From contig VXBA01001489.1 of assembly GCA_013399895.1 (NCBI GenBank), forward strand, positions 124,001 through 188,000: a stretch of DNA of 64,000 bases, read 5' to 3'. The notes beneath the pieces are model-generated. The model worked only from the letters and a program-made list of their open reading frames with translations. It had not been told where the DNA came from and searched no databases. Made by a program: the position numbers and the translations under genes. Positions 25,401-40,400 of this stretch are shown here, one piece after another (the first letter of the stretch is position 1; each line of letters begins with the position of its first letter). Origin of the DNA: Serilophus lunatus (taxonomy: Eukaryota > Chordata > Aves > Passeriformes > Eurylaimidae).

Positions 25401-28400
25401 CAACACAGCAGCAACTTCTTGCAGAGAAGCCTCTGTTTGCCAAGGGCTGGATCTAATTCTCAGGGATATTTTGTGTACATAACCCTACTAAAAGAAAAGA
25501 ATCTTATTCAGTGCTGTGTGTGGGTGAAGATGATGGAAGGGAGGGAAGGAGGGGTTCCTGGTGACAAAAAGAAAAATAAAAAAATCAAGAGCTAAATAAA
25601 ATTCTTATTTTTCCTGCTTGTAAGAAAGGCTAAATAGACTTTTTAAAAAACACTCAGACCCTTCAATATGTGGGCTTGAGTTTGTATTTATCTGGGACAA
25701 TTTAGGGATTGATTGTGACTGCTTTTGGCACGGAAAGGCAAAAGGGTGCGTTAAGCATCCCTGTAGTGGCTGTCCTTGTTTCTTCGTGGGGAGAGGCAGG
25801 CCATTGTGTTGGGAGAAGCGATGCCTTCCCAGTCCTCCCAGCAGCAGGGATGTGTCCCCAGGCAGAGGTACTGATGGCATGGGTGGCAGGCGACTCACCA
25901 GGGAGTGCTCCCCTTGTGGGAATAGCGCTGCTCCTCACTGACACAGGCCATCTTCCACTTCTCTGATTTACTGGTCAATTTGATCAACCGTTTGTTTTTT
26001 GTCCAAATCATTGACAGAAGACCATTAAAAGGAAAGTTATGCCACTTCTGTGCTCTATGGCTTGAACGCATTTATTTTAACTAGCTGTAACGAATTCATG
26101 GTTAAACAAGGCGCGAGAGAGTGCTATTTAGTTGTGGTACTCATGGCATACACAGGATCATTAACAGAACACTTCTCCACAGCTTGACTATGCTCTCCTC
26201 CATCTAGCTTGCAGCTCGTTATGGCACAATAGATAGGAAACAGAATGTAACACCTAATTAAAATGTGAGCCTGTGTCCACAGATGGTTCAATAGAAATAA
26301 AGGCACTAAGCTGGTGAGAGAAGCAGGAGAGAGCCATCACAATAAAAACATCTTGTTCAAGCAGACTCTGGAGGAAGCTATGCCTCTACCTTAGGCACTT
26401 GCATGAAGCTGTGGGTAACATCAACGCCCAGGTCCTGATACAGCAAAATCTTGAAAACTAAAAGCTGATAAAAACTAAATGTCTGTTTTTGTCATTAAGG
26501 ATTCTGAACTCCACTGTGTAATAACAATTTTTAGCCATTACTGTTGGTTGTCATAGAAATATCACAAGTAACCACTTATTTTGGTAATAGATTTATAGAT
26601 AGTGTCTCCTATTATTTTAGTTGTTCTGTTCCAAAATTATGTTGATGCTTTTTTTTTTTATAACTAGATATCTGCAGCCATTGCAAGATGAATTTAAAGT
26701 GCATTACATTAATCATGTAAGAGGCATGCATAGAATTTAATGGGTTTTTAATATTGTTATTCTCCAAAATGCATAAAAAGTATAAATAGCCAGATGTGAA
26801 CTTATAATGATACACACCAAAGATAAGCAAACTGATCATGTCTTCCTCTCTTTGTCACAGCTGGGACAGTCCCCTAGTCGATCTGTTTTTCTCCAACCAA
26901 TTCCTTCAGATCACCACTACTGTGCCATCCACTTCTGTATATGGATTTGGTGAACACGAACACCCGACCTTCAAACACAGCATGGACTTTGTTACCTATG
27001 GCATGTTTGCCAGGGATCAGGCACCAACGGTAATTCAGTTTATGCAACACTTTGTCCTAACTTGTATCCCCAAAAGGAGGTGGCAAGCATGGAATGTCAC
27101 AGGTTTTTCAGGTACCCTCAGGTTTTAATTAAATGACAAAGCCATGAGTCATTTTGAGAGTACTTTGAAACTTTTCATCGGAAGCTTTCTCACAGTGTGG
27201 TTTTCAGAAAAAAGTGCTTTGTGTGCCAAGATCATGGTTCAGGAAAGCATTAAATTTCATGCTCAGATCAATTCCTGCTCATCCAGGCAAGCAGGACTTC
27301 AGCAGGATGCATTAGCTATTTAGCTAAACTGCAGTCAGTGGTTGATGAGTCTGTTTTAACTAGCAAAGGAATTCTTACCCATGCCATTTTGGAGGGTTTG
27401 GCAGAATATGAAAGGTTTGACTGAGAAAGACTAAAAAATGTCATTGGGATGAGGCAGAAAAAAATTAATTCTTTTCTGTCCATTTGACTTCACACCAGTT
27501 TAGATGAAATATCCCAAGCTTTTCAAAACAAATCTCTAACTATGAATGAATTTCTTTTCTTGTCTATGTATATGTAACTACCTGATAAAAACTATGAAAA
27601 ATGACAAAGTCAAGCCGTACTTCATATGCTGTTTATGTTTCAGTCATTTGCCAACCTCTATGGAGTTCACCCTTTCTACATGTGTGTAGAACCTGACTCC
27701 AATGCCCACGGTGTTCTCCTTCTGAACTCCAATGCACAAGGTAAAAAGATGTATGGATTCCCTATATGGACTACATATAGAAAAATGACAATAAGTATAA
27801 GAAAGTGCTTTACTGGTTGCTTTTTCAATATGATACAAATATGAGTGACTGTTCCCTAATTAAGCTTCCAGGAATTACTATAGAGTTTTCAAAGGGATTT
27901 AATTAGAATAACTTTTGAATAAGGTGAGGTATTTTCAGTGAAAATATATGCTTAACTTTTTTTGAAAATAGATGCACATAGAAAGCAAGAAGGTGAAAGA
28001 CATTTCCTCCGAGATTGGCATAACTGAATCAAATAAATTTAGGTTAGTCTTATATTCTATCTATGGAGAATAGTTTTATATGTTGCCATGGTCACCTTAC
28101 TTTATTAATCTAGTGATATAATTTCAGAAAAGGGGAATCTTCATGCAGTTTATAAAATCAGTTTCCCCTGGCAGGCGATGGCTTCCAATAAGATTAAAAT
28201 AGCATAGAGGAACCCTAAACAAAAGCTTGTTGATCCATCTAAATGAAACTGAGACAAATGGATCTATGCAATCTTCTCTGTGTGAGTTTCTGTTATTTTT
28301 TGCTACATATTGCTGGTCTGAAAGTAGAGATTACAGGAATACTGAGCAATGGCTGGCCTACTTACAGGCCCTGTTTGCTCATCCAGTTGTACCCCCAAGG

Positions 28401-31400
28401 CGATGGGTAATGATCTGAATATGTAGACACCTCTGCTTGGGAATACATACATTTATGGACAGAAGAGCCCAACGTGCATGCACCTAGAATGCCTAGAGTA
28501 GGATAGGATATTTCAGTTGGAAGGGGCATAAACCAGACATCTAGTACAACTGAACACTTCACGGCTGACCAAAAACTAAGAAGTATTGTCAAGGGCATTT
28601 TCCAAATGCCTCTTAAACACTGACAGTCTGTTCCAGTGTTTGACCACCCTCTTGGTAAAGAAATGCTTCCTAATGTGAGTCTCAACCTCCCTTGATGGAT
28701 TCTTGACCCATTCCCATGGATAATGTGGAGGTGGTTTGTACTGAGAACTTTTTTTTTTTTTAACTTTTAGATGTTACTCTGTCTCCAAATCCATCTTTAA
28801 CTTTCCGCACTATTGGAGGGATCCTCGACTTCTATCTCTTCCTGGGACCGACCCCCGAAAATGTCATTCAGCAATACACCGAGGTTAGTAGAAAAGTGCA
28901 TATGGCACATGGAGCAGTGCCTTGTAACAAAGTGCCATCAGTATCTGGTAGTATTAGCAGGTAGTGCAACCAGAGCTGTGTCCCGATCTGTTTGTACAAA
29001 AGTGTAGTTTCCGTGGGAAGACTGATCAAGCATCTGTGAACAGTCTGAGTGTCGTAGGGTGGCTGGGTGCTCAGTGCAAGTCTCCAGCTTCTCCTGCAGT
29101 ATTTCAGGATGAGGAGCAGGAATGCATTAAAGCAATGCAATTATTAGAAAGAAATTCGTCTAAAGCTTACTCTTCTCTAGGCTGTCATATTTTTTAGTCT
29201 CCGCTATATGACCATAACTGTATTTTGATACTTAAAACATGGAGAAAACAAAGTAGGCAGATCACAGATGGGAATGTTTGGGAACTTTACATCTGCTGAT
29301 TTCAGAGATATTGGATAGATTTTAAAGGCTTCAAGACTTTATTTGCCAGTGGAATTGCCTGTTGATTTTGGAACCATCAGCCTGTGTTTTACTAATGAAA
29401 ATCTTTGTAATTGCATTGGAGAGCATAGATGTGAAACAATATATTTAATGCTGTCTCATAGAGTGTAACTGCTTGCTTTCCAATTGCCCAATGTTTTCCA
29501 GAGAATGAGGAGTACACAAAATAGCTGTTTTGGAAGTGTATGTGCAAGTCTCATCTAGTGAGGACTGTGCAGAGAAAAAGTAACAGATAACATGTTTTTC
29601 CTGGTCACCAAATGCTAGGTGATATATTAACTGGGCCTTTGCACAGAAAATAGCCACATCATACCCAGACTCAGTACAAAGAGAAATCAATGTCAAACCC
29701 AAAGAGTGTAGAGCGAAGCTGAGAAGGGGCATGTTACTGTGAGAAGGGGGGATCATGTGTGCAAACCCTAAGGATTAGGCTGCAACTGGAAGTGCTGAGC
29801 AGCCTGTAGTAGAACATCCCAGAGCAGGGCACTCAGAGCTCACAACGATATGTGCATGTGCTCTGCCTTCCACTGTGCCACTCCTCAAAGAGGCCTGAAC
29901 TCTTTCACCAAACATTTTGTCTTTCCTGGCTTTTTAAAGCCTCCATAGCCTATGCTTGCCCTTTTTTAAAGTGTCTGAAATGGGAACAGAAATATTGTGG
30001 CTCGGACTGAGAGAAAAAGAGGATTGAGCCCAGAAGGAAAGTGTTGCCACTGTTCTGTTGCTTGAAGGTTTCCGTCTGCCCCTGCACATTGTCCCCACCA
30101 ATCACCTGTCCTGGCCAGCAATTCAGCTGCTTGCTCACTCCCCCTCAGTGGGATGGGGGAGAGAATTGGAAGAGCAAAAGTGAGAAAATTCGTGGGTTGA
30201 GATGAAGACAGTTTAATGGGTCAAGCAAAAGCCATGCACACAAGCGAGACAAAGCAAGGAATTAATTCACAACTTCCCACAGGCAGGCAGGTGTTCAGCC
30301 AGGAAACGGTGAATGTAACTGTTACTGGGAAAAACAAACACCATCACTTCAAATGTTCCTGCTCTCCCTTCTTCTTCCCCCAGCTTTATATGCTGAATAT
30401 GATGCCATATGGTATGGAATATCCCTTGGGTTATTTGGGGTGGGCTGTCCCCACTGTGTCCTGTCTCAACAACTCGTGCATCCCCAGCCTCCTTGCTGGT
30501 GGGGTGGTGTGAGGAGCAGAAAAGGCCTTGACTCTGTGTAAATGCTGGTCAGTAAAATCAAAAATACCCCTAAATTATCACTGCTGTTTTCAGCACAAAT
30601 CCAAAATACAGTTCCATACCAGATACTATGAAGAAAATTAACCCTGTCCCAGCCAAAACTAGCACGCACCACCTTTGATCCCGGTGCCACAGACCAGCAA
30701 GTAAATGGAGTTTTTAACTTACATATGGATAAAAAAATCAAGGGAGAAAAAAGGGGAAAAAAGTGAAGCAACTCTCCCCTGGGCTGCTTCTTTGATCCCT
30801 ATTCCAGAAGAGTTAGTGCGGCAGTGAAATGGAGATTAGAGCCATCCCTGTTTCTTTTCAAAATCTTTTGCTGGTGTTTGAAGGCAGCATTTCTGAGGCT
30901 TAGCAGGTGGCCAACAGCTGAAAATAAAATGAGAGAGTTCTCACTCCCCAGCTGATGGGTAGTGGCAGCTCACTTTCCACCCCTCTCTCTGAAAATGGAG
31001 CTGGAGCAAACAAAACAAGGTAAAAGAGGGCAGTGGGCGTCTCCTAATGAGACATGCCACAAGCAGGACAAAAAAAAATCCCCTGTTCTGTATTCTTTTG
31101 AGTTTGTGCTCAGCTCTCTAGGGAATCTTAAAGAATGCATGTTAGTAATTTTACAGTGAAATAATAACTTCTACAGTAAGCATCCTGAAATTCCAAGGTT
31201 GCAAATGTTACAATTACCATAGTATTAGCCTCTAGGGTAATGATTTGGCTTTTATGTATGTGTGAGAAGGCAAAGGAGAGAAAAAAGACTTTATTTTCAA
31301 TTGTACTTTCTGTCACACTGAGAGAGGACTTTCCCATAAGACATTGTCGTGCCACAGGGAAGGAGAAGGGGTGGAAAGGAGGGGTATGACTGATGTCACC

Positions 31401-34400
31401 AAGGCACCACTCAGCAGCGTGCGTTGGCTCTCTCAGCTGTATGCATGGATCTCCTCTGGGAATTGGTGTTTTAGGAGCTCCTGGCTGCCAGGGACTCTGG
31501 TGGGACAAGGCTGCACCGCTGCAATGAGCTTCCTGGGGGGATGACACCCGCCTCCCACCTATGCAAGCATCTGCCCCATATCACTACTTTTTGCAGAGAC
31601 CACACATAGTATCTCTGCAGGATGGCCCCAATGGTGTGGCAAGGTGGCTAGGTGCCAGCTGATGCATGGTTGTTGAGAGCAAGGGAGTTATGTCCAGAGC
31701 AAAGTGCTCTACAACTTTCTCAGAAGTTTTGTACTGTTGCCTTCAGTGCCATATCAATATCTGAGTACACCCTCCGGCCCTTGCCATGCTTGTTTCTGCG
31801 GGAGGTTTAGGAGCTTATCTCTGCTCTGTTCTTCCATGTGGTTTTCTCCAAAGCATAGGGTTAGGACAGCTTTGTAACAAAGCTCTTTATTGGGTGTCTG
31901 GAGTGTGCAAGGTTTCCCCATGTCCCTCTCCATGTTGCTGATAGCACCCAGAGGTGGACCATGGACTCCTGCCCAGAGCCACTGGGCCCAGGGTATGCCA
32001 AGAGCAGGGCTCCCCGTGTGGTGATCTGGGTTGGTTGCACCCGTCCTGCCAGGGCCACCAACCTCTCTGTGCATCCTTGGAGTGAGTGAGAACAGGTAAC
32101 AGTAAAAGTTGTGGTGGCCCCAGGTACCAGCCTGGCCCAGGATAATTGTCTTCAAATGAACTCCAAGTGTGAGGCACAATGTAGGAAGAGAGCAGAGGGC
32201 TGAATGCTGGTGGCTCTGTCCCTCTGCTATGTCTTGCCTGAAACAGAGGTAAAGCTGTAGGATTCAACCTGCCTGTGGCACTGGGGTGATACAGCAGTGA
32301 TAACAGCTATAGGATATATCCTGGGCATAGTGCCATGGGAAGGAGAAATCTCCAGCCCTATTCTTCTGCTTTCTTCTGTCCATGAGCCTGGCTGTCAGGA
32401 GCCTTGCTCCTGGCACATCCAAGATTGTCCTGCACAGCTAAATGTAAGGCAGTGATCACATATTCCTCCTACTACAGAAGCAGTCCAGTGTGTGGGACAG
32501 TTGTATAACACAAAGCTCAGTTTTAAAGGCAAATACTTCTGATTGAAGGAGGATGGGAAAAAGCAGGAACAAGCCAAAGTGTTCAGCCATTGAGCTGAGC
32601 CTGGCTGAGGCTCCACAGTCACCAGACTGCCACTGCCAAGACCGCTGGTGGTCATTCAGAATAGACCAGTGGTGCGTAGGAGCAGTGTATGATCTCCATA
32701 GCAAGATACTCAGGAAAATCAGGGTTCAACAAATGGACATTTGGATGAAGGCCATGAATTTGTTATTTTATCATAAGTTATCCAATAACAGGCTTTAAGT
32801 GAGCATACTGTATGTCTCCTAATGTTGTTTTGAGAGACAATTACTGGTTTGCTTCCACCTTACAGAAGTGTAGGCAAGTTATGGGTGTAAGGGACCTCAG
32901 GAGGTCTCTAGTCCAATCTCCTGTTTGAGAGGTAACATAAGGAACATGCTTATACCTAGAGTTTATCACAGATGATTCAGTAAGAGTCTCACAGTTAGAT
33001 TCATGGGTCCAGCAAGAAAGCATAAACAGGCGATGAGTACTTTGTTCATCAAAGAACAAAGTTTGGTGACCGTGACATTGAAAATCCTCTAAGTTTTTAG
33101 ATTCCTGAGATAGTGAACATCTTCTGCATGGTTCAGCAACGGCAGGGCCTTTCTTCTTTGTGTAAGAAGAGCACAAAGCTCAATTTTTGTGCATAGACTT
33201 TGAAGAAGGTTACCCTCTGCCTGACTAGGAGCCCACAGCACCCGCCTGCTTGCCTTAGCCATAGGGAATGAGCCGGATACGGATTCATGGGCCATATGAG
33301 CATCTGTGAAATGTAGCCTTTGTGCTACTATATAAACACACTGTTTGTATGTCTAAATCCAGAGCAATAGCCCACTTGGGTTTTTATAGTTTCCTCCTAC
33401 AACTCTTCTTTGAAGAAAAGGAGTTTAAACAAATACCAAGTTTCAAGAGTCATTTCATATGGCTAATTAAGGTGCAAGATTAGCAATCTTTCCTGTTGAG
33501 CCTCTATACCTGCATTGCTGGACGTCTTAGCTCCTTTGTTAATATGGGGAAGAGTATCTCTCTCTCTCCCTCCAGCCTTTATGATGTATAGGGCATCACT
33601 CTGCAATCCTGTCTCTCTCATCAAAGTATTTGGTCATAGTGTTAACGGAACAGGATCCAGATTCACTCTATAGAATTGATGCTCATATTAATAATGTTAT
33701 TTGTCCAATAACCCAACACAGGGAAAGTGGCTACAGGTCACCTGCACCCTAAACACAGATTTTAGCTGTCAGATATCCATGTTTCCACTGAACTTTATTC
33801 TTACTGCAAAACTTTTCCAGGGTACCTCCTGGATACATCAGTTCTCAGAAGTGTCTTAAAAAAGTGGAAAAAATATACATAATGGCAAGTTATGTAAACA
33901 TAGAAAAACTAGCGATGAATTTATTAAACAACACCAGGAGCTTTTTAAGAAGCAAGTGCAGGAGGAATCCTGAAACAGAAAATAGGATTTTTGAGATTTA
34001 TTTTTTTTTACTGTTTCTGCTCTATCTTATCTTTGCGGTTTTTTTTTTTTCTCAGTTTGGATAACCCTTATGTTTGCTGTTTCTGCATTTTCCTCCCTCA
34101 GTTCCCTTGCCATACACCATTTACCTTTTCTGATTCTATGGGAGTCAATTTTGCCAAGCAGACTTTCTCTGCATGCTGCACTTTATGATCATTTGTATGC
34201 AGAATGCAATCTATATGAATTAACTAGATTCTATATATATATCAAATCCAACTTGAGTTTTCAGGTTTGCAAAATTACACTCCTGCCTCTGCTGATCCAT
34301 CTGTTAGTAGGTACCATATGTCAGTTACTTTATCAGGAAGCTTCAGGGGGATCCATTAGAGAGAGTCCACAGCATAATTAGAAAAAAAGAACATTTGTTT

Positions 34401-37400
34401 TCCCAGCTGCCCTGTTTTCATCCTTCCTCTTCAAATGTTCTGCTGGTTTCAATTAAGTTTGCCATAGATGCATCAGCCTGGTGAACTTGGAGAATTAATT
34501 GCTTTAAAAACTTAATATCTTACTTGCAAGGTGGATAGTTTTCTGTTGGTTCAGCTGTAATCTTAAACTCCTGCCGCAAAATGCCATCTTGATCTGCAGT
34601 CCAGAGTGACACAGCACCATGCCATAAGGATGAGCAACTGAACCTCAGCAAACCCCTGCACTGGGGATGTACCCTTTGGGAAGGGCTCTGGCTGCATGCT
34701 GGTTGCCATAGTTCCACCTCCAGCCCTGCTGGGGTCTACCTGGGTGCTTGATAGGACATGACTGGGGGAAGAAGCAAAAACTCATCCAGCTCCTGAACTA
34801 CATTGTATTGGCAATGTCTCTGACTGCATTCCCTAGCCAGGAGTGACCCAGGATATCCCAGGACCTAGAGCAGGGCAGTTCCCACTGCCTCTGCTTGGGT
34901 TAGTCACCCCTTTCCCATTTCCCAGCCTGTCTGGGGAGAGGCAGCAGATGCCATGCAGACATCCTGCCAGGGCACAGGGCTCTGCATTTAGCTGCTGGCT
35001 TAATATTTATTAGCTGATTTTCCTTCTTCCTCCTGTCCAAGGCAAGAAGCCTGTGCACAAAGCAGTTTATTTCATTAGGTAGTTCTTTCGTTTTGGTCTG
35101 TCTTTTTAACTGTGTTTGTACAGGTCATTCTCTGTTTACAATGGAGAAAGCAAGGGCAAAATATGCATGTGCTTTAGTGGTGGGGCTCGCAGAGCTCATC
35201 TTGCAGCCTTTGCTGGTCTAAAACAAGCTCTGCTGCCTCCTCAGATGAAATTATCCTTAACATGGTGAGTGTGGATGTGACAGAAAAGCCGACTTTTTAC
35301 CCTGAGGCTTGCTGTGCTCTGCTGGATACCTTGGTGCCAGCTCAGAGGGTGGCTGGGAGACTATCCTGAGACATCATGCCCCCTTCAGCTCTTCCCCAGT
35401 AGAGCTTGAAAGATGGTCTGGGTGATCAGGTGTGTCCACACTAAACTAGTGGAAAAGTGGAACTGACGGAAAAAACTAATGGCACATGCAACCAGATGAG
35501 ATAGTGCCAGGGTAACAGTGGTGTGTCTCTGCCAACATGGTGGGGACCACCTTTGTCTGTCCAGTGCCTCTCCTGGCAAGGGCACAGCAGCATGCAGCAA
35601 AGTCTGGGTGACACTGTGGCAGGAACATGCTCCTGATAGCTGCTCTGGCTTCCTCTGAAGAGCCCAACCCAAACTGGAGGAGAAGGAGGTGTTGAGAAAG
35701 GTGAAGAGAGTTAAGTCTCGTGGAGTGGGACAAGCAGCAAGTGTGCAGGGCAGCTGTGCTGATCAGCCAAAGCATCCCTTCTGTAGGGACTCAAAGCCTT
35801 AACCTCACCAGTAGTTCTGGCCTCCTACTGTTTTTTTTGTAGGTGAGATAGCAGCATTCCAACAAATGAAAGCACACTGTAGCTAAATTTGTAATGTTTA
35901 GTTCTTAAGTTCACCTGTATGTTTGCAAGCCTTTCTTGTTTGGAAGCAATTCACCCTTTGTGTTTCCCAGATCAGCTGCATTAAAACATCCTCAGCTTTT
36001 CCCTGCCTCTCTCCCACATCTGTTTTTCTGTCTGGTGCACTTTGTACATCCCACCAGCTCTAGCATCTGTGATGTATTTTATAGCAATTTCAAGTTCATA
36101 ACTGCTTTCCCAGGTCAGACTCTTCTTGGAGAAACTCCCATAGGAAGGTATGCCTTCATGCAGTGCATCTCCAGAGAGCTTAGCACTACAATAGATAAAG
36201 AATGCCAAAGAGCCTTGTTTCATTTATTTAAAGTAGATGAGGTTTAGCTGCCAATACATTTTTTTTTTCACTTAGTATATTTTACCTAAGTAAGGAGAGA
36301 GGATCAGTTATTTAACCAAAGGGAGGCAATACCTGCAACTAATTAATAAGTCATGGCTGCTTACTAGCTACTTGATTTTCATGTATTGTCTTGAAGGTGT
36401 TAAAAACTAACAAAGGTTAGTTTCCTGGGATTTAACTGAAGTAAGGATTTCAAGAGATGCCCCCCAGAAAACACTAGTGTGTACTAATTAGGCAATGCCA
36501 GATTTCAGTTTATTTGTAGAACAGACACGTGGTGGTTGCCTGCTGCTCATCCAGGTTACCACAGCAGCTCTCACTGGGGGAAGCAGGGCTGGATGCCTTG
36601 CTTCCCTGTGCTCTCAATTGAGTTTCTCATGCCATTTACAGATGGATTACATTCGGACAGTGGAAGTCAAATATTTATCAAATCATATTTAACTCATTAC
36701 CTTGTGTTTCATTTGAGAATTTCAGGACCAAACAGTAACTCTGACCTTGAAGAGGGTTGTCAATGCCTGGCAACACAAGGCTGTGGGCCAGCAACAAGAG
36801 CAGTCAGCCATAAGTAACTGAATTTCATCAAACTGTTGTGTAAATATAATTAAAACTTCAGAGAGCTCAAATAAACACCAAACTCTTGATGAGTTAGTTC
36901 AGCTGTATGTGGCAAGAGACATTTGCAAAGCTTATATTGCTGTGTGTTGTTGGAGATTTGCCTGCTGTTGACCAAGGGGTTTGTGGGCTTGGCATAGGTC
37001 AGGTGGCATGAGGATCCATGCTGGATTTCTGCCGGCATGCACTCTGGAAGTGAAGGCACATGCTAGAGTGCAGAGGCTGAGAACTCAGCAAACCCCTCAT
37101 TTAGCATTAGCATGGATGTTAGACACTGTATCTTACCACTGGGGTGTTCTCAGAAGTGATGCTCAGTATGGGTATTACTTGGAGCCTCTGTGAAGGACAA
37201 GGATCCATGAAACAAAGCACTTTTTGGAGCGAAGCATACTGTACTGACAGGCACTTGGAGAAAGGCAAGGGTATTTAATGAGGGTGTGATACTTGTGTCC
37301 TGATCTCTGCTTAAATGGTTTGGAAGCCTCTCCTGGTGTTTCAGAATAACTTCTCATCTCACCTCCTGCATTTCTGTATTCCTCATTCCTGCTGTAGGCC

Positions 37401-40400
37401 ATTGGGCGCCCACACATGCCAGCCTACTGGTCTCTGGGATTTCAGCTCTCCCGCTGGGGCTATGGCAGCCTTGATGTTTTAAAGAAAACTGTTGATCGCA
37501 TGCACCGCTATGATATCCCATATGTAAGTATCAATTTTTCACCGTGTATGCTAATTTTACAATTTGAGGTGAGATGAATAAAACTATAATAGAGAAAAAA
37601 TAATGATCCTACAAAGAGAATTGTAGCATAAAAGGATGTTCATAATCTTATGTAGTAGTTTTGCATGTAATATCCTCATAATGCTTAAAAGAATATTTAG
37701 AGTTGGCTTTTAACATGAGGTTTAAGTGCTGCTCTTTGCAGCATAGGAGATGATTCTGGTGGGGATTTGCTGTTATGCAGTATGACATGCTAGCACTTTA
37801 AAGTAAATAATGGTACTTCTGAGGCACATCACTGCAAAATAGGCACTGAACTAGAACTTCTACATTTCCATTTTGTCCATTGCTACCATACAAATTTCTA
37901 GGTTTCCAATTATTATAGCCAATCTCTTAGGTTTCATGTCATACCTTAGTTGCCTATTAGAAATACAGTTGCATACATTCTGATATGTGCACAACTGTAT
38001 CAAATACTTCAATCATAGAATATAATTGTGTTGGAATGGACCACTAAAAGGTCATGTAGTCCAACCCCCCTGCAATGAACAGGGACATCTTCAACTATGT
38101 CCGGTTGCTCAGAGTCCTATCCAACTTAACCATCCTCACTGTAAAAAATTCCTTCCTTATATCTAGTCTGAATCTACCTTCTTTTAGGTTAAAATCTTTA
38201 TCCCTTGTCCTGCTGGTACAAGCCCTACATAAAAAGTCTGATCTTGTCTTTCTTATAAGTTCTCTTTAAGTATTTTACGTATTGAAAGGCTGCTCTAAGG
38301 TCCATTTGGAGCCTTTCCTTCTCCAGGCTGAACAGCTCTCTCAGCCTGTCCTCATAAGATAGTTGCTCCGGCCCCCTGATCATTTTTATGGCCCTCCTCT
38401 GGACTTTCTCCAACAGATCCATGTCTTCCCAATTGAGAACTCCAGAGCTGGAGGAAGTATTCATGTGATGTTTATTTTAAAAATGCTTAGGATGTGCAGC
38501 ATTTTGATATCGACTACATGGAACGTCGCCTGGACTTTACCTATGATAAAGTGAATTTTGCTGGTCTGCCAGAGTACATCCAGGAGCTGAAGAAGAAAGG
38601 AATGCACAATGTCGTGATTCTGGTAAGTTGACAATGATGCTAATTATTTTTCCAGTTATAAGAACTATTCACAGCATAGTCTTCTAACAGTACCTAGGTG
38701 CTAACACATGCATACTATTGTAGCAGATTTTCCATTTTTCTCGTTTGTTGAAAAGAGCTCAAGAACAATTTTGCGCAGATTTCATATTTAAAAGTGTTGC
38801 ATTTATGGGAAACCCGTGTACCAGCACCATCTCTATACCAGAACATTGATTCTCGGCCATGTTTTCCCACTCAATTATGAGAAATTTTGCCCCTGTTCAG
38901 GGATGAGTTGACATAGGATTGCTTTCCCTGAAAATGAACAAATGAATTTAAGACACATACAAAAAATGGCTGAATAGGGGAAAAAAATTATTCTTAATCA
39001 CTCTGGAAGGTAGTAACTACAATTCATGTTGCCTTGTACTTACATTTTATCTAAATTAATGCAGGAGATGTTCATTTGCATGGAAAATTGTGGAAAATGT
39101 ATGTCAAACTTCTAACCAAAATTGGCATATGGCCAAATTAATTAATTTGGACAGAAGTGAAAATCAGAGCCTTCCATCTTTCCCAGATAATTTTTCTAAC
39201 AAAATTTTCTGTTTGTCTCCAGCACATCCTCACACATGTCCTTGTGCCAAAATGACTCTTGGTCACAATAACTAAGTGAGTGCCAATGGTGGCAAGGAAA
39301 TTAGAGACCAATTAAATTGAAATTTAAATAAATATTTAAATAAATTAAGAAATTAAATAATATCCCCTGGTAGATTTGCAAGATCTTGCTCTCGAGGGTT
39401 CCCCAGCAGTGCAGCACTAGGAGGGCTGCACTCCCCAATGCAGGATGCCCCTTGTTCTCCAAAACCACTAGGGAAAGGATAAGAAGAGAAACACTTCAAA
39501 TTACAGCAGTACAAATTTAAGGTAGACATTAGGGTAAGGCTGTCTGTCTGCAAGGTGAGCTGAGCAGGGAGCTGGCTGCCAAGGCCAGGGTCCCTCCCCA
39601 AGCGTGTGCTGTGAGCAGGTCCAACAGATGCATCAGGGATGGCTTAGGCTCAGCTGACCCACCGGTGCAGGGTAAGGAGAAGAAGACAATCCCACAGAGT
39701 CCATCTGAGGACTTTTTGCTGTAATTGTAGTCATCTGTTTTCTGCCTAAATAGTCAGTTTACACCTTTCGTTTGGATCTCGAACTGTCAGTCTCTCGTCC
39801 TTCTATTTTCTTTCTTGATACACTGATTTGAGAAAGTGTATTCTCTCTCAGCCTTTTTTTGCTAGTCTAAGCAAACTGAATATTTTATTCTCTTTTTATT
39901 GGGTGAGGTCTTCAGATCTCCTTGTAGTAGCTCTCCCTCACGTGTTCCCAGTTTGAATGCATTTGCCTGTGTAGCAGATAGCTCAGTTTGCCATGCTCCC
40001 AATGATGCCCCCAGAGTGTTTGCAGAACAGCAGAAGTATTTCCTTCTTTCTCCTAAAAATTGTCTCCTATGAAAAAGCCTTGCATCACATTTACCTACAT
40101 TATACTGGTGGCTCATTCTTGTAAGGAGGCAAATTAATTCAACAGAACCATAATGGACTGACTGCTAATATTTGGGCCCTGAGTTGATTCAGTCCTTTTA
40201 AAATAAGGGTCACATTCCTCTTCTTGTCATGGGGGTCCTGCCAAAGGCTTGTGGGGAGAGAGACTGCACAGCAGGGTCATAGTATAGTTCCATTTTCACT
40301 TGTGCTGGTGTATCTGGAGTCAGAGATACTGAAGTCTCCTCATCTTAAAAACACATTATCTTGTCAAATAGACAGACTAAGGCAGAAATGCCTCCCTGTC

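Larger units (their letters stand above)
28884..37397 (+). other. GH31 gene intron 7, 8.5 kb
   Basis: Holds a second solitary LTR (30104-30665) and a probable CR1 scrap near 32865-32960. The rest is unassigned, with no gene recognised. Confidence 0.7.

Noticed and set aside
22400..30665. A provirus bounded by the two LTRs
   Set aside because: The sequence between them contains host exons 5-7 and no gag, pol or env similarity, so these are separate solitary LTRs.
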